Below are positions 44,696-54,646 of a DNA stretch of 64,000 nucleotides, one piece after another. The position numbers and the translations under genes are program-made. Below the pieces are notes generated by a model. It worked only from the letters and a program-made list of their open reading frames with translations. It had not been told where the DNA came from and did not search any database. The stretch comes from an uncultured Burkholderiales bacterium (GTDB lineage Bacteria > Pseudomonadota > Gammaproteobacteria > Burkholderiales > Burkholderiaceae_C): NCBI GenBank assembly GCA_903896615.1, contig CAITYM010000012.1, forward strand, positions 1 to 64,000. The letters run 5' to 3'. Every line of letters begins with the position of its first letter. Position 1 is the stretch's first letter.

Positions 44696-45748
44696 CTATG
44701 CATCATTTTCTACAAAACTCTCAAAACAAACTTTTAAAGCGTGAAAGCACTTCTCTTTCTCAGCAACAGACATGAAACTTGCCTCAAAACTATTGTGTGC
44801 AAATGCATATGCTTCCCTAGCACCCAAGCCTAGTGCCTCGAATGTTTTAATAAAGTTCTCATAAATATATCCACCAAAATAGGCCGGATCGTCTGAGTTA
44901 ATTGTCACGCATAGTCCCTGCGCAAGTAGCTTTGCAATATTGTGTTCAGACAGACTAGAGAAAACCTTTAATTTTAAATTTGAAAGTGGACACACTGTTA
45001 GTGGGATTCTCTCTGAGCTGAGTCTTTTAACGAGCTCAGGATCTTTGATAGATTGAACTCCGTGGTCTACCCGCTCAACCCCTAGTACATCCAGAGCAGA
45101 CCAAATATAGGCAGGGGGGCCCTCCTCGCCTGCGTGTGCAACTAACCTAAACCCGAGTTCCTTACATTTTGCGAAAACCTTAGCAAATTTCTCAGGTGGG
45201 TGGCCTACCTCGCTTGAGTCCAGCCCTACGCCCACCCAAAACTGCTTGAAAGGTAGAGCCTCGTCTAGTGTTTTAAAAGCATCTTCCTCGCTTAAATGCC
45301 TTAAAAAACAAAGTATCAAACATGAGGTTATGCCCAGTTTATCTTTAGCCTCATTGCAAGCACGGTTTAGCCCTTTAATTACGGCCTCCATGGGTACGCC
45401 ACGCTCAGTATGTGTTTGGGGATCAAAGAAGAGCTCAGCATGCAATACATGATCCTCTGCTGCTTTTAGAAAATAAGCATACGCCATTTCATAAAAATCA
45501 TCTTCATTGATAAGCACACTTGCGCCGGCGTAATAGATATCAAGAAAGCTTTGTAAATTATTAAAAGCATACGCTGCTCGCAGCGATTCAACACTCTCGT
45601 AGGGAATTGGAATATTATTCTTCTTAGATAACTTGAATATCAACTCAGGCTCAAGCGAACCTTCAATATGAATATGCAGCTCAGCCTTGGGCATTCGCTT
45701 TAACAATTCAGGAAGGCGCTTAGGGGCTACGGGGTGTACGTTATACAT
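44696..45748 (-). CDS. Adenine deaminase (adenosine-deaminase superfamily)
   Basis: It converts adenine to hypoxanthine (or adenosine to inosine). The metal site is His25/His27 in [10 protein letters not shown], the catalytic region [13 protein letters not shown] (about 205-217), the His of [11 protein letters not shown] (about 232), and Asp-Asp in [13 protein letters not shown] (about 287-299). The GEEGPPxYI loop favours the adenine-specific type over classical adenosine deaminase. At 350 residues it is normal. It lies downstream of the importer operon but behind a strong terminator, so it has its own promoter. Confidence 0.85.
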   Translation of the reverse strand: MYNVHPVAPKRLPELLKRMPKAELHIHIEGSLEPELIFKLSKKNNIPIPYESVESLRAAYAFNNLQSFLDIYYAGASVLINEDDFYEMAYAYFLKAAEDHVLHAELFFDPQTHTERGVPMEAVIKGLNRACNEAKDKLGITSCLILCFLRHLSEEDAFKTLDEALPFKQFWVGVGLDSSEVGHPPEKFAKVFAKCKELGFRLVAHAGEEGPPAYIWSALDVLGVERVDHGVQSIKDPELVKRLSSERIPLTVCPLSNLKLKVFSSLSEHNIAKLLAQGLCVTINSDDPAYFGGYIYENFIKTFEALGLGAREAYAFAHNSFEASFMSVAEKEKCFHALKVCFESFVENDA

Positions 45749-45825
45749 AATGCGGTTTACCTATAGTGAAATTGTTAATTTCATTTTTAAAGTCTAATCT
45801 TACAGTTTACAGCCGAAATAACATA

Positions 45826-45864
45826 AAAAAACGCCCTAATCCTCCAAAGAGGACAAGGGCGTTT
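45826..45864 (-). terminator. Rho-independent terminator of purine importer operon
   Basis: An extended hairpin: AAACGCCCT (45829-45837) pairs with AGGGCGTTT (45856-45864), with an inner TCCTC-CAAA-GAGGA. The A-run on the plus strand before it gives a T-tract for minus-strand transcripts, placing it after the BMP receptor gene. Confidence 0.9.
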
Positions 45865-45933
45865 AATCGTCTAAGACTTTAAGCAAGCCGCCTTTAACCC
45901 GAGCGACTTATCTCAAAGTAACAAGGGTGGACC

Positions 45934-47085
45934 TTATTTTTTATCGCTTCCAGGCACTTTACCCTCTACGCCTTTAACGTAGAACTTAATTCCGCTTAGG
46001 AATCCGTCATCTGCAACCTCGCCGTCTTTCAATACAGCCTTACCTGTATTGTCTGAAATTGGGCCTTTCCAAATTGCAAAAGAACCGTCGGTTAAACCTT
46101 TTTTAACTTCATCAATCTTTGCTTTTGTCTCAGCTGGAACGTCATCTGCAATAGAGACGATATCAATGGCACCTTCTTTAACACCCCACCAAGCGTGAGT
46201 GCCGCCTGTCCATTTGCCGTCCAAAGCGTCTTTGGTTGCTTTGATGTAATAAGGACCCCAGTTGATCACAGAAGATGCCAAATGTGCTTTAGGACCATAG
46301 GCAGTCATATCTGAATCCCAACCAAAGGCGCGCTTACCCTTAGACTCTGCTGTCTTTAAAACTGCAGGTGAGTCGGTATTTTGGAACAAAATATCTGCGC
46401 CGCCGTTAATGAGTGAAGTTGCAGCTTCAGTTTCCTTTGGTGGATTGAACCACTCGTTAACCCAAACTACTTTGGTTTTAATCTTTGGGTTAGTTGATTG
46501 AGCACCTAAAGTGAAACTGTTGATGTTGCGAATCACTTCTGGGATAGGTACTGATGCAACCACTCCGAGCACATTGCTTTTGGTCATCTTACCTGCAATG
46601 ACGCCGGCCATATACGCACCCTCATAAGTGCGACTATCGTAGGTTCTCATGTTATCGGCTTGTTTGTAGCCAGTTGCATGTTCAAACTTAACGTCTTTGA
46701 AATCTCCAGCTACTTTGAGCATAGGCTCCATGTACCCGAAAGTAGTTCCGAAAATGAGTTTATTACCCTGTGTTGCCATATCGCGAATTACACGCTCAGC
46801 ATCTGCAGATTCAGGAACATTTTCAACAAATGAAGTTGTGATCTTAGATCCAAGCTCTTTCTCAAGTGCTTTACGACCATTGTCATGCGCAAAAGTCCAA
46901 CCACCATCGCCTACGGGGCCGATGTATGCAAATGCTACTTTTAAGGGCTCAGACTTAGGAGCATCTGCAGCAGCAGGTGCCTCAGTCTTGGCTTCTTCCT
47001 TTTTGCCGCAAGCAACTAATGCGGCGGCAGCAACTGTTGCAATCGCAGCAGTTTGAATCCATTTACGCTTATACAGATCTGTCAT
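45934..47085 (-). CDS. BMP-family ABC transporter substrate-binding lipoprotein (purine/nucleoside)
   Basis: A 383-residue periplasmic receptor with lipobox ALVAC (Cys26) and a Lys/Glu/Ala-rich tether. The BMP fold begins LKVAFAYIGPVGDGGWTFAHDNGRKALEKELG, with the later VIRDMATQGNKLIFGTTFGYMEP and GWDSDMTAYGP. BMP receptors such as PnrA/Med bind nucleosides or purines. It is the last gene of the ATPase-permease-permease-receptor operon, close to purine catabolic genes, so a purine or nucleoside ligand is inferred. Confidence 0.9.
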   Translation of the reverse strand: MTDLYKRKWIQTAAIATVAAAALVACGKKEEAKTEAPAAADAPKSEPLKVAFAYIGPVGDGGWTFAHDNGRKALEKELGSKITTSFVENVPESADAERVIRDMATQGNKLIFGTTFGYMEPMLKVAGDFKDVKFEHATGYKQADNMRTYDSRTYEGAYMAGVIAGKMTKSNVLGVVASVPIPEVIRNINSFTLGAQSTNPKIKTKVVWVNEWFNPPKETEAATSLINGGADILFQNTDSPAVLKTAESKGKRAFGWDSDMTAYGPKAHLASSVINWGPYYIKATKDALDGKWTGGTHAWWGVKEGAIDIVSIADDVPAETKAKIDEVKKGLTDGSFAIWKGPISDNTGKAVLKDGEVADDGFLSGIKFYVKGVEGKVPGSDKK

Positions 47086-47143
47086 TTACTTTTCCTTTAA
47101 AAAAACGTTAACCAAAAAAATTAAAAACACAAAATTAATATCA

Positions 47144-48064
47144 TCACGCACCTGGGTAAAACGGCTTACCAATAGATGCTGGCATATTCACTTTAATCCA
47201 AAGTGGATTTCGGGAAATCAATGCAAGTACCACGATAGTCGCAATGTAGGGGAGCATACTTAGGAGTTGACTTGGTACATCAACACCTATGGTCTGAAGA
47301 TGGAACTGTAGCATTGTTACACCTCCAAATAGGTAAGCCCCCCACAGCACTCTCATTGGCTTCCAAGTTGCAAATGTCGTCAATGCGAGTGCAATCCAAC
47401 CCTTACCCGCAATCATACCCTCTACCCAAAGCGGAGTATAAATGAGAGAAATATAGGCACCCGCCAAACCGCACAAAGCCCCCCCCATTACGACGGCCCC
47501 AAGGCGAATCATTCTTACGTTGTAGCCTAAGGCATGCGCCGACTCTGGAGATTCGCCAATACTTCTTAGCACCAATCCGGGGCGTGTTTTGTTTAAAAAC
47601 CAAATCAATGCAATCGCAAAAATAATGGTGATATAGACCAGCGGGTGGTGTTGAAATAAGGCTGTGCCCACAAACGGAATGTCCTCAAGCACAGGAATTG
47701 AATAATGAACCCTATCCACCAATTTGGCTTGAACATAGCCCACTCCAACAAAGGCAGAGAAGCCGGCGCCAAAAAGACTTAACGCCAGGCCTGTTGCATA
47801 TTGATTGGTATTTAAAAATATAACCAAAACCCCAAAAACAAAGGCCATGAAAGCGCCAGCCAATGCTCCTGCAGTGAATCCAAGTAGGTCACTACCGGAG
47901 TGAACTCCAGTGGCAAATGCGGCAATAGCAGCGCACAACATCATGCCCTCTGCGCCCAAGTTAACTACACCGGAGCGCTCGTTAATGAGCAGTCCAAGTG
48001 AAGCTATAGCTAAAACGGTACCCGCATTCAAAGTGGCGGCTATCAGTAGTGCATAGGTTTCCAT
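47144..48064 (-). CDS. ABC transporter permease of purine/nucleoside importer (subunit 2)
   Basis: 306 residues with about eight membrane segments and the BPD_transp_2 pattern: LIAATLNAGTVLAIASLGLLINERSGVVNLGAEGMMLCAA (about 7-46) and GESPESAHALGYNVRMIRLGAV (the ATPase-contact EAA-like loop, about 172-193). It matches the smaller permease of the BMP-type (NupQ/YufQ-like) systems. It lies 41 bases from the partner permease gene. Confidence 0.9.
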   Translation of the reverse strand: METYALLIAATLNAGTVLAIASLGLLINERSGVVNLGAEGMMLCAAIAAFATGVHSGSDLLGFTAGALAGAFMAFVFGVLVIFLNTNQYATGLALSLFGAGFSAFVGVGYVQAKLVDRVHYSIPVLEDIPFVGTALFQHHPLVYITIIFAIALIWFLNKTRPGLVLRSIGESPESAHALGYNVRMIRLGAVVMGGALCGLAGAYISLIYTPLWVEGMIAGKGWIALALTTFATWKPMRVLWGAYLFGGVTMLQFHLQTIGVDVPSQLLSMLPYIATIVVLALISRNPLWIKVNMPASIGKPFYPGA

Positions 48065-48105
48065 GAGGGTGTAGTGACCTTATCTTGATTCGAAATGGAT
48101 GATTT

Positions 48106-49182
48106 TTATTTGGACCGGATAAAAGTGCGAATCGGCATTCGAACCCGATAAGCAATTAACACGTCACAGGCCAATAGCGTAAAAAGAAGCAGTCCTTGAA
48201 AAACGCCAGTTAAAGATTTAGGCAATCCAAGTCTGGACTGCGCTAGTTCGCCGCCTATATAAAACATACTCATCAACAGCGAGGAGAAGATCATACCAAG
48301 CGGATGCACTCGTCCAACAAAAGCAACAATGATTGCCGCAAAGCCGTAACCAACAGGAATAAAGGGAGTTAATTGACCAACGGGGCCAGCAACTTCAAGA
48401 GCCCCCGCAAGACCAGACGCAGCGCCTGAGCATAGGAGTGCAGCCCACAGGGCTTTACTTGAGGAAAAGCCAGCGTAGCGCGCAGCTTGCGGAGCTAATC
48501 CTCCAACCCTTAGGGCAAATCCGGCGCGAGTTTTGAATAAAAAGATCCAAAGCGCAAGGGATCCAAAGAGAGCGATAAAGAGGCCGATATTAATTCTTGA
48601 ACCTTTGAATAGTCTTGGTATTTGAGTCACCGCCTCAAAGTTCTTTGTCTGAGGAAAGTTATAACCAAGGGGGTCCTTCCAAGGGCCATAGACTAAGTAG
48701 TTAAGAAGCATGATCGCTACGTACACAAGCATCAAACTTACCAATATTTCGCTGGTATTGAAACGATCTCTGAGCAAAGCTGTGATGGCAGCCCAAAGCA
48801 TCCCCCCTAATACGCCGGCCAAAAGTATCCCAAGCACAATCCAGGACGAAGTTTCTTTGTCCGCTAGGAGCGCAACACCAGAGGCGAATATTGCACCTAA
48901 TACGAACTGACCTTCTGCCCCAATATTCCAAACATTGGATCTAAAGCACACGGCTAGGCCAGTTGCGATGATCAGCAACGGTATTGCTTTGACCATCAAC
49001 TCCCCCAAGGCGTAACCGCTTTTAATAGGCTCCCAAAAAAACACGAGCAATCCTTTAATTGGATCTTTACCCAGCAAAACAAACAAGGCCATGCCTAGGA
49101 TTACGGTGATCAGAAGTGAAAGTAAGGGAGAAGCGATGCTCCAAAACTTAGACGGAAAAGGTCTTTGCTCTAATTTAAACAT
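48106..49182 (-). CDS. ABC transporter permease of purine/nucleoside importer (subunit 1)
   Basis: 358 residues with about nine hydrophobic segments. The family motif ATGLAVCFRSNVWNIGAEGQFVLGAIFA (about 72-99) and RVGGLAPQAARYAGFSS (the EAA-like loop, about 225) are typical of the larger NupP/YufP-like permease. The C-terminus is short and basic. It lies between the ATPase gene (39-base gap) and the second permease, forming the heterodimeric channel. Confidence 0.9.
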   Translation of the reverse strand: MFKLEQRPFPSKFWSIASPLLSLLITVILGMALFVLLGKDPIKGLLVFFWEPIKSGYALGELMVKAIPLLIIATGLAVCFRSNVWNIGAEGQFVLGAIFASGVALLADKETSSWIVLGILLAGVLGGMLWAAITALLRDRFNTSEILVSLMLVYVAIMLLNYLVYGPWKDPLGYNFPQTKNFEAVTQIPRLFKGSRINIGLFIALFGSLALWIFLFKTRAGFALRVGGLAPQAARYAGFSSSKALWAALLCSGAASGLAGALEVAGPVGQLTPFIPVGYGFAAIIVAFVGRVHPLGMIFSSLLMSMFYIGGELAQSRLGLPKSLTGVFQGLLLFTLLACDVLIAYRVRMPIRTFIRSK

Positions 49183-49221
49183 GAGTAGCCAATAGGGTGA
49201 TTCATCGAATTAAAATTGAAA

Positions 49222-50751
49222 TTAATTTAAAGTTGCAGTTGGCGGAGTGCCTACTTTTGGCCACAAGCCACTCATCCAAGAACCAATGAGCTCTTTGGTT
49301 GCATCCAAGCGGCTCACAGAGGGTGATAAGTGCCCCTGAGATATGACCTGGATTCGGTCTGAAATCTCGAACAGCTCATCCAGCTCCTCGCTCACAACAA
49401 GTACTGCGCAGTCTGCGTTTCTCAGTCTCAAAATCTCAGACCGTATTTGAGCAGCAGCGCCGACATCAACACCCCAGGTAGGTTGACAAATAATTAGAAC
49501 TTCGGGGTGGGCGTCTATCTCACGTCCCACAATAAACTTCTGCAAGTTTCCACCAGACAATGAACTAGCAGTTGCTTGTGGGCCACTTGCTTTGACGTTA
49601 AAGTTCTCAATGATTTTCTGAGTCTGCTTGAGTAGTGGCTTATCATCAATCCACCCCCAGGCACCCACTGATTCGCTTCTGGTAAGTAACATGTTATCCA
49701 TCAGGCTTAACGTTGGTACTGCCCCTCGCCCTAAACGTTCCTCTGGAACAAAGTGAAGTCCCAGAACTCTGCGCTGGGTGGGTCCTAAATGAGCAACACT
49801 TTGCCCCTTCAAGATAATCGATTCAGGTTTCGCCCTCACATCTTCGCCTGACAATACGTAAAGTAATTCCCTTTGGCCATTACCCGACACTCCGGCTATA
49901 CCCAGGATTTCGCCTTTTCTGAGATCAATCTCAATGTCTTCCAGATTAACGCCAAATTGATCATTTTTTTGGAGACTCAGCCGATCTACTTTTAATACAG
50001 TAGCACCAGTTTGATGCGCCTCATGCACCAAATCAGCCGGTTCAGCACCAATCATCATGCGACTAAGGGACTCGTTTGATTCAAAACTGGGAGTGCATTG
50101 CCCAGTAACTCGACCGGCTCGCATCACAGTACAAACATCGCAAAGGGTGCGAATTTCATGGAGTTTATGACTGATATACAAAATACTACAACCGCGCTCA
50201 GCAAGCCGCCTAAGAACAACAAAGAGCTTATCAACAGCCTGCGGGGTTAAAACAGAGGTGGGCTCATCCAATATCAGCAACTCAGGATTGCCTAAGAGTG
50301 CCCTAATAATCTCTACTCGTTGACGCTCACCCACACTTAGCGAATGAACTGGGCTTTTAGGATCAACATCCAGGCCATATTCGTTGGCTATAAGTTTAAT
50401 TTTTGCCTCAACGTCTGGTAGCTTAAGCTCCTTACCGAGGCCAAGCCATACATTCTCTGCCACGCTTAAAGTTTCAAATAAGCTGAAATGCTGGAAAACC
50501 ATGCTAATTCCAAGTCTTCTAGCTTCTTGGGGATTTTTAATATGTACTGACTGACCCTTAAAGATGACTTCACCCTCGTCAGGCTTTACTGCTCCGTAGA
50601 TGATTTTCATCAGCGTAGATTTGCCTGCCCCGTTTTCTCCCAGTACAGCATGGATCTCGCCCCTTTTAACCTCAAGTGAGACTTGATCATTGGCTGTCAC
50701 CAAAGGGTATTTTTTTGTAACGCTTCGAATACTCAACAATGAGGTGGTCAT
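49222..50751 (-). CDS. ABC transporter ATPase with two nucleotide-binding domains (purine/nucleoside importer)
   Basis: I choose ATG 50751 (MTTSLLSIRSVTKKYPL); the frame opens at TTG 50784, but the shorter form matches the family. The first domain has Walker A GENGAGKST, signature LSVGERQRVEI and Walker B ELLILDEPTSVL; the second has GVSGNGQRELL, LSGGNLQKFIVGREI and the Q-loop. Two fused domains are typical of sugar/BMP-type importers (NupO/YufO). It is the first gene of the four-gene operon. No clear Shine-Dalgarno is seen. Confidence 0.92.
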   Translation of the reverse strand: MTTSLLSIRSVTKKYPLVTANDQVSLEVKRGEIHAVLGENGAGKSTLMKIIYGAVKPDEGEVIFKGQSVHIKNPQEARRLGISMVFQHFSLFETLSVAENVWLGLGKELKLPDVEAKIKLIANEYGLDVDPKSPVHSLSVGERQRVEIIRALLGNPELLILDEPTSVLTPQAVDKLFVVLRRLAERGCSILYISHKLHEIRTLCDVCTVMRAGRVTGQCTPSFESNESLSRMMIGAEPADLVHEAHQTGATVLKVDRLSLQKNDQFGVNLEDIEIDLRKGEILGIAGVSGNGQRELLYVLSGEDVRAKPESIILKGQSVAHLGPTQRRVLGLHFVPEERLGRGAVPTLSLMDNMLLTRSESVGAWGWIDDKPLLKQTQKIIENFNVKASGPQATASSLSGGNLQKFIVGREIDAHPEVLIICQPTWGVDVGAAAQIRSEILRLRNADCAVLVVSEELDELFEISDRIQVISQGHLSPSVSRLDATKELIGSWMSGLWPKVGTPPTATLN

Positions 50752-50975
50752 ATGAACAGCTGTTGACTTTGGTGAAATTTTCAAATGAGGACTAGTATTT
50801 AAGTTTAAAGTAAAAACTAGCGGTTATCGCAAAGGCTTTCAAACTAACTGATAAACAAATAATTTCGATCGCCTTGGGAGCAGTTTACAAATCAATCTAG
50901 CGAGTTTCAAGCCAACTTTAAGAGATGGAAAAAATAAATTCCCCTGTATTCAGTCCAAAAAAATAAATCACACAT

Positions 50976-52358
50976 TTAACTTATAAGTATTGCCCGAAAG
51001 TCATTTACATTGGTATAAGTTGGGCCAGTTACAACTAAATCCCCCAGGGACTCAAAATAGGAAAAAGAGTCGTGTCGGGTCAAAAAATCCGTAGTTTTCA
51101 GACCTAGTTTGCTTGCTTTTTCCAGGGTCCTTGGAGTGACAAAGGCGCCTGCATTGCTCTCTATACCGTCGATTCCGTCCGTATCCGCGGCAAGCGCCCA
51201 AATGCGAGGATGGGCGTCTAATTCGAGGGCTAAACTTAAACAAAATTCCCCTGCTCGTCCCCCCCTGCCCTCCTTGACTTGTTTTTGATCTAAGTTTTTT
51301 CTATCTAATTTTGGGATAGTGACGGTAGTCTCACCGCCACTCAAAATAACGCAGGGGGGCGTAAATGCACAAAAATCAACAGTTACTGTGCTATCAGATC
51401 TATCTGTCAACTTGACAGTTTCCTTCGCAATCGCTGCGTGCACTTTCGCCACCTCTGAAGATTCACCCTCAATTTGATCAGACAAAATATAAGCATTAAA
51501 TCCAAGCGAAGTAGCCAATTCAGCGGCTGCTTTTAATGACTGTTTAGGTGTTGCGATCAACTGGACTGGCAAGCAGTGATCAAAGGCATCTCCAGATTTT
51601 GGCGTCTCAAGCTCACCACTCTCAAGTGCTTTTAAGACTGTAGCAGGAAGTGCAACCTTGTATTTCTGAAGTATCGCAAGCGCGTCCGCACATGTGCTCG
51701 GGTCAGCTACGGTTGGTCCGCTTGCAATCACAGAGGGGTCATCGCCTGGAACATCACTAATTGCGAGTGTAATTAGTGTTGCTGGCGCGCAGGCAAGCGC
51801 CAGGCGCCCTCCCTTAATTTGAGAAAGATGCTTTCGAACACAGTTCATCTCATGTATGTTTGCACCACTCTTTAAAAGTGCTTGATTTAGAGCTTGTTTG
51901 TCCTCCAGTGAGAGTCCATCAGCGGGCAGGGTTAGCAAAGCTGATCCGCCACCCGAGATCAAACAAATCACCAAATCATCCGAGCTCAGCCCTTTAGTTA
52001 AACCCAAGATTCGCTTGGAAGCGTTGACGCCTGCCTCGTCTGGTACCGGGTGAGCAGCTTCAAGTATCTCGATGCGTGAGTGCTTTAAATTTGCAACTCC
52101 CCTTGATTGTTTACTTGGGGGTGGTATGTGGCCATAACGAGTTACAACCAAACCGCTAATGGGTTTATCCCTTGGCCACAAATCATCTAAAGCAAAGGCC
52201 ATAGAAGCTGCGGCTTTACCAGCGCCAATGACTAAGGTTCGACCCTTGGGGGGTTCGGGTAGGGCACCTTTAATTGCCTCAGAGGGTATCGCGGCCTTCA
52301 CTGCGCAATCAAAAAGACTTCGCAGTATTTCAATTTCCTTAGTTAAAGAATGCGTCAC
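50976..52358 (-). CDS. ttuD: Glycerate 2-kinase, type 2 (TtuD/GckA, MOFRL family)
   Basis: 460 residues from a GTG start that overlaps the previous stop (GTGA). The N-terminal DUF4147 domain has LVIGAGKAAASMA (about 40-52) and CLISGGGSALLTLP (about 133-146); the C-terminal MOFRL domain has ILSGGETTVTI (about 343) and RGGRAGEFCLSLALEL. Type-2 kinases phosphorylate D-glycerate at C2; some annotations call them hydroxypyruvate reductases. With the tartrate dehydrogenase-like gene and a Bug receptor it forms a three-gene operon for tartrate, hydroxypyruvate or glyoxylate-derived acids. Confidence 0.87.
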   Translation of the reverse strand: MTHSLTKEIEILRSLFDCAVKAAIPSEAIKGALPEPPKGRTLVIGAGKAAASMAFALDDLWPRDKPISGLVVTRYGHIPPPSKQSRGVANLKHSRIEILEAAHPVPDEAGVNASKRILGLTKGLSSDDLVICLISGGGSALLTLPADGLSLEDKQALNQALLKSGANIHEMNCVRKHLSQIKGGRLALACAPATLITLAISDVPGDDPSVIASGPTVADPSTCADALAILQKYKVALPATVLKALESGELETPKSGDAFDHCLPVQLIATPKQSLKAAAELATSLGFNAYILSDQIEGESSEVAKVHAAIAKETVKLTDRSDSTVTVDFCAFTPPCVILSGGETTVTIPKLDRKNLDQKQVKEGRGGRAGEFCLSLALELDAHPRIWALAADTDGIDGIESNAGAFVTPRTLEKASKLGLKTTDFLTRHDSFSYFESLGDLVVTGPTYTNVNDFRAILIS

Positions 52359-53365
52359 TTCTTACCCAAGCCTAAAAGTGCCGCCCCTTGGGTATAGAGC
52401 TGAGTGCGTTCTTTCATAAACGCATCCATTTGGTCCGAACCAACATTAATTAGTTCAAAGCCATTTTTAGCCGCAAGTTCTTTCATCTCTGGATCTGAAT
52501 TGATCTGAGCCCATAACAAGGAGAGTTTCTTAATTTGTTCTGGCGGAGTGGACTTAGGAACACCAATACCTCTAAAAGATCCGTCAACCCAATTAGTGAT
52601 GCCTAACTCTTTAAAAGTCGGAACATCTGGCATCAAAGGGTGGCGCTTATCCATGCCAACAGCCAAGGCTCTTACTCGCCCCTTATTGGCAATTGCGAAT
52701 GGTGTGTAAGTCATAGCTGAATCAACTTGACTTCCCAAAAGAGAGGTTGTCATATCTCCCGTACCCTTAAAAGGAATATAAATTGTTTGAATTCCAAAAG
52801 AAACATCTAAACGTTCGTGCGCTGCGTGATTGGCTGAGTTAAGCCCGGATCCACCAACTGAGATATGAGCCGGATCTTTCTTTGCAGCCGAGATAAAGTC
52901 GGCAAACGTCTTGTAAGGACTGTTTGCAGGAACTACCAGGATGTCCGGTGTGTAGTGAAACCAAAAGACAGGAGTAATATCCGTCGTTTTGTACTGAACC
53001 GAGCCTTCTATGGGTTGGAAAACTATGTGAGGAAGGTTGATGCCCACTACATTCAACCCGTCACTTGGAAGTGAGTTAATTTGGGACCACATGAGTGCCC
53101 CGCCTGCGCCAGCTTTGTACTGAATTATGGTTTCAATATTAGGACATTTTTTCTTGATCAGCAATTGTTGATGTCTTGCCGATAAATCTGACTCGCCCCC
53201 AGGCGGAAAGGCCTGCCAATACTGAAGGTTCTTATCAGGACAGAACTGGGATGGTTGGAAATTTTCTGCGTAAGAAAATATCCAAGTTACTATCAACAGT
53301 GTAGAAAAACAAAGTCGAAAAAGTAGGCAATAATTTTTCATGAAGATGCGCGGTTTGATACTCAT
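52355..53365 (-). CDS. Bug/TctC-family solute receptor of tartrate-type operon
   Basis: 336 residues with a signal peptide ending near FSYAE, preceded by GGAG about seven bases before ATG 53365. The family's early VPFPPGG-like block is replaced by LQYWQAFPPGGESDLSARHQQLLIKK, and the rest (AGGALMWSQINSLPSDGLNVVGI, VGGSGLNSANHAAHERL, YIPFKGTGDMTTSLLGSQVDSAM) keeps the Bug fold. The ligand is likely a small carboxylic acid such as tartrate (inference from neighbours). It overlaps the glycerate kinase gene by 4 bases. Confidence 0.85.
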   Translation of the reverse strand: MSIKPRIFMKNYCLLFRLCFSTLLIVTWIFSYAENFQPSQFCPDKNLQYWQAFPPGGESDLSARHQQLLIKKKCPNIETIIQYKAGAGGALMWSQINSLPSDGLNVVGINLPHIVFQPIEGSVQYKTTDITPVFWFHYTPDILVVPANSPYKTFADFISAAKKDPAHISVGGSGLNSANHAAHERLDVSFGIQTIYIPFKGTGDMTTSLLGSQVDSAMTYTPFAIANKGRVRALAVGMDKRHPLMPDVPTFKELGITNWVDGSFRGIGVPKSTPPEQIKKLSLLWAQINSDPEMKELAAKNGFELINVGSDQMDAFMKERTQLYTQGAALLGLGKK

Positions 53366-53386
53366 ACACTACTCCAAGTAAGTTAT

Positions 53387-54457
53387 TTATTTGCCTTTTA
53401 ACATTTCGCATACAGCATGTGTGACATCGTGCGTTTTTGCGCTTCCACCCAGATCTCCAGTGTGCAGTGACTTATTAGAGGTTACGTGTTCAATGGCCTT
53501 CATGAGTACGGCGGCTGCACTATGCTCGCCCAAGTGCTCAAGTAACATCACACAACTCCAAAAGGTACCGATAGGATTAGCTAGCCCTTTACCCATGATA
53601 TCAAAGGCAGAGCCGTGAATAGGCTCAAACATACTCGGGTATCTCCTCTCAGGATCTATATTACCCGTTGGGGCTATACCTAAGCTGCCTGCTAAAGCAG
53701 CAGCTAAATCGGTCAAAATATCACCGTGAAGGTTGGTTGCAACAACAGTATCCAATGTTGCAGGGCGATTAACCATGCGAGCAGTCATCGCATCTACCAA
53801 TTCTTTATCCCAGTGAACATCTGGAAACTCTTTTGAAACTTGTACTGCAATTTCATCCCACATGACCATTGCGTGTCGCTGAGCGTTAGATTTGGTGACG
53901 ACCGTTAAATGTTTTTTAGGCCTAGACTGCGCAAGCTTAAAAGCATAGCGAATGACACGCTCAACACCTACTCGGGTAAGTACCGACACATCCGTTGCTA
54001 CCTCTATGGGGTGCCCTTGGTGGACACGGCCTCCAACCCCAGCGTACTCACCCTCTGAATTTTCGCGAACAATGACCCAGTCCAGATCCTCAACCTTACA
54101 TCTTTTTAAGGGAGCATCAATTCCTGGCAATATCCGGGTTGGGCGAACATTCGCATATTGATCAAAACCTTGGCAAATCTTCAGCCTTAAGCCCCATAAG
54201 GTAATGTGATCTGGTATGTGCGGGTCTCCCGCAGATCCGAAAAGAATGGCATCCTTATTTTTGAGATGTTCTAAACCATCGGCGGGCATCATTTCACCGT
54301 GTTTTCTGTACCAATCGCCACCCCACATGAAGGTTTCAAAATCGAACTTGAAAGTACCTTGCGTCTGTGAGAGAACTCTTAAAACCGCTTCCCCAGCCGG
54401 CACCACCTCTTGTCCGATACCGTCACCCGGAATACAAGCTATTTTGTAGACTCTCAT
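53387..54457 (-). CDS. ttuC: Tartrate dehydrogenase/decarboxylase (isocitrate/isopropylmalate dehydrogenase family)
   Basis: A metal- and NAD-dependent beta-decarboxylating dehydrogenase of 356 residues from ATG 54457 (AGAGG eight bases upstream). It has IACIPGDGIGQEVVPA, the substrate loop LWGLRLKICQGFDQYANVRP, VIVRENSEGEYAGVGG, TVVTKSNAQRHAMVMW and the metal-binding DTVVATNLHGDILTDLAAALAGSLGIAP. WGLRLKI is the TtuC type of loop. It can act on tartrate, malate or related acids; tartrate is best supported by the following kinase and Bug genes. It is the first gene of that operon. Confidence 0.87.
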   Translation of the reverse strand: MRVYKIACIPGDGIGQEVVPAGEAVLRVLSQTQGTFKFDFETFMWGGDWYRKHGEMMPADGLEHLKNKDAILFGSAGDPHIPDHITLWGLRLKICQGFDQYANVRPTRILPGIDAPLKRCKVEDLDWVIVRENSEGEYAGVGGRVHQGHPIEVATDVSVLTRVGVERVIRYAFKLAQSRPKKHLTVVTKSNAQRHAMVMWDEIAVQVSKEFPDVHWDKELVDAMTARMVNRPATLDTVVATNLHGDILTDLAAALAGSLGIAPTGNIDPERRYPSMFEPIHGSAFDIMGKGLANPIGTFWSCVMLLEHLGEHSAAAVLMKAIEHVTSNKSLHTGDLGGSAKTHDVTHAVCEMLKGK

Positions 54458-54646
54458 GCTATACCTCTTTGTTCTTAATTTCAAACACAACTATTTCACA
54501 AACAACCATTGTGCACAATTTTGCAAGCATCTTGAAACCCAGCTTAAAACAAAAACCTCAAAAAACTTCAATCTTCAATTAACCGTTTCCAATTAATCTA
54601 GGTTGTATTAACTATACTGGCAAGGTGTTTTTAATGAATAAATGAA

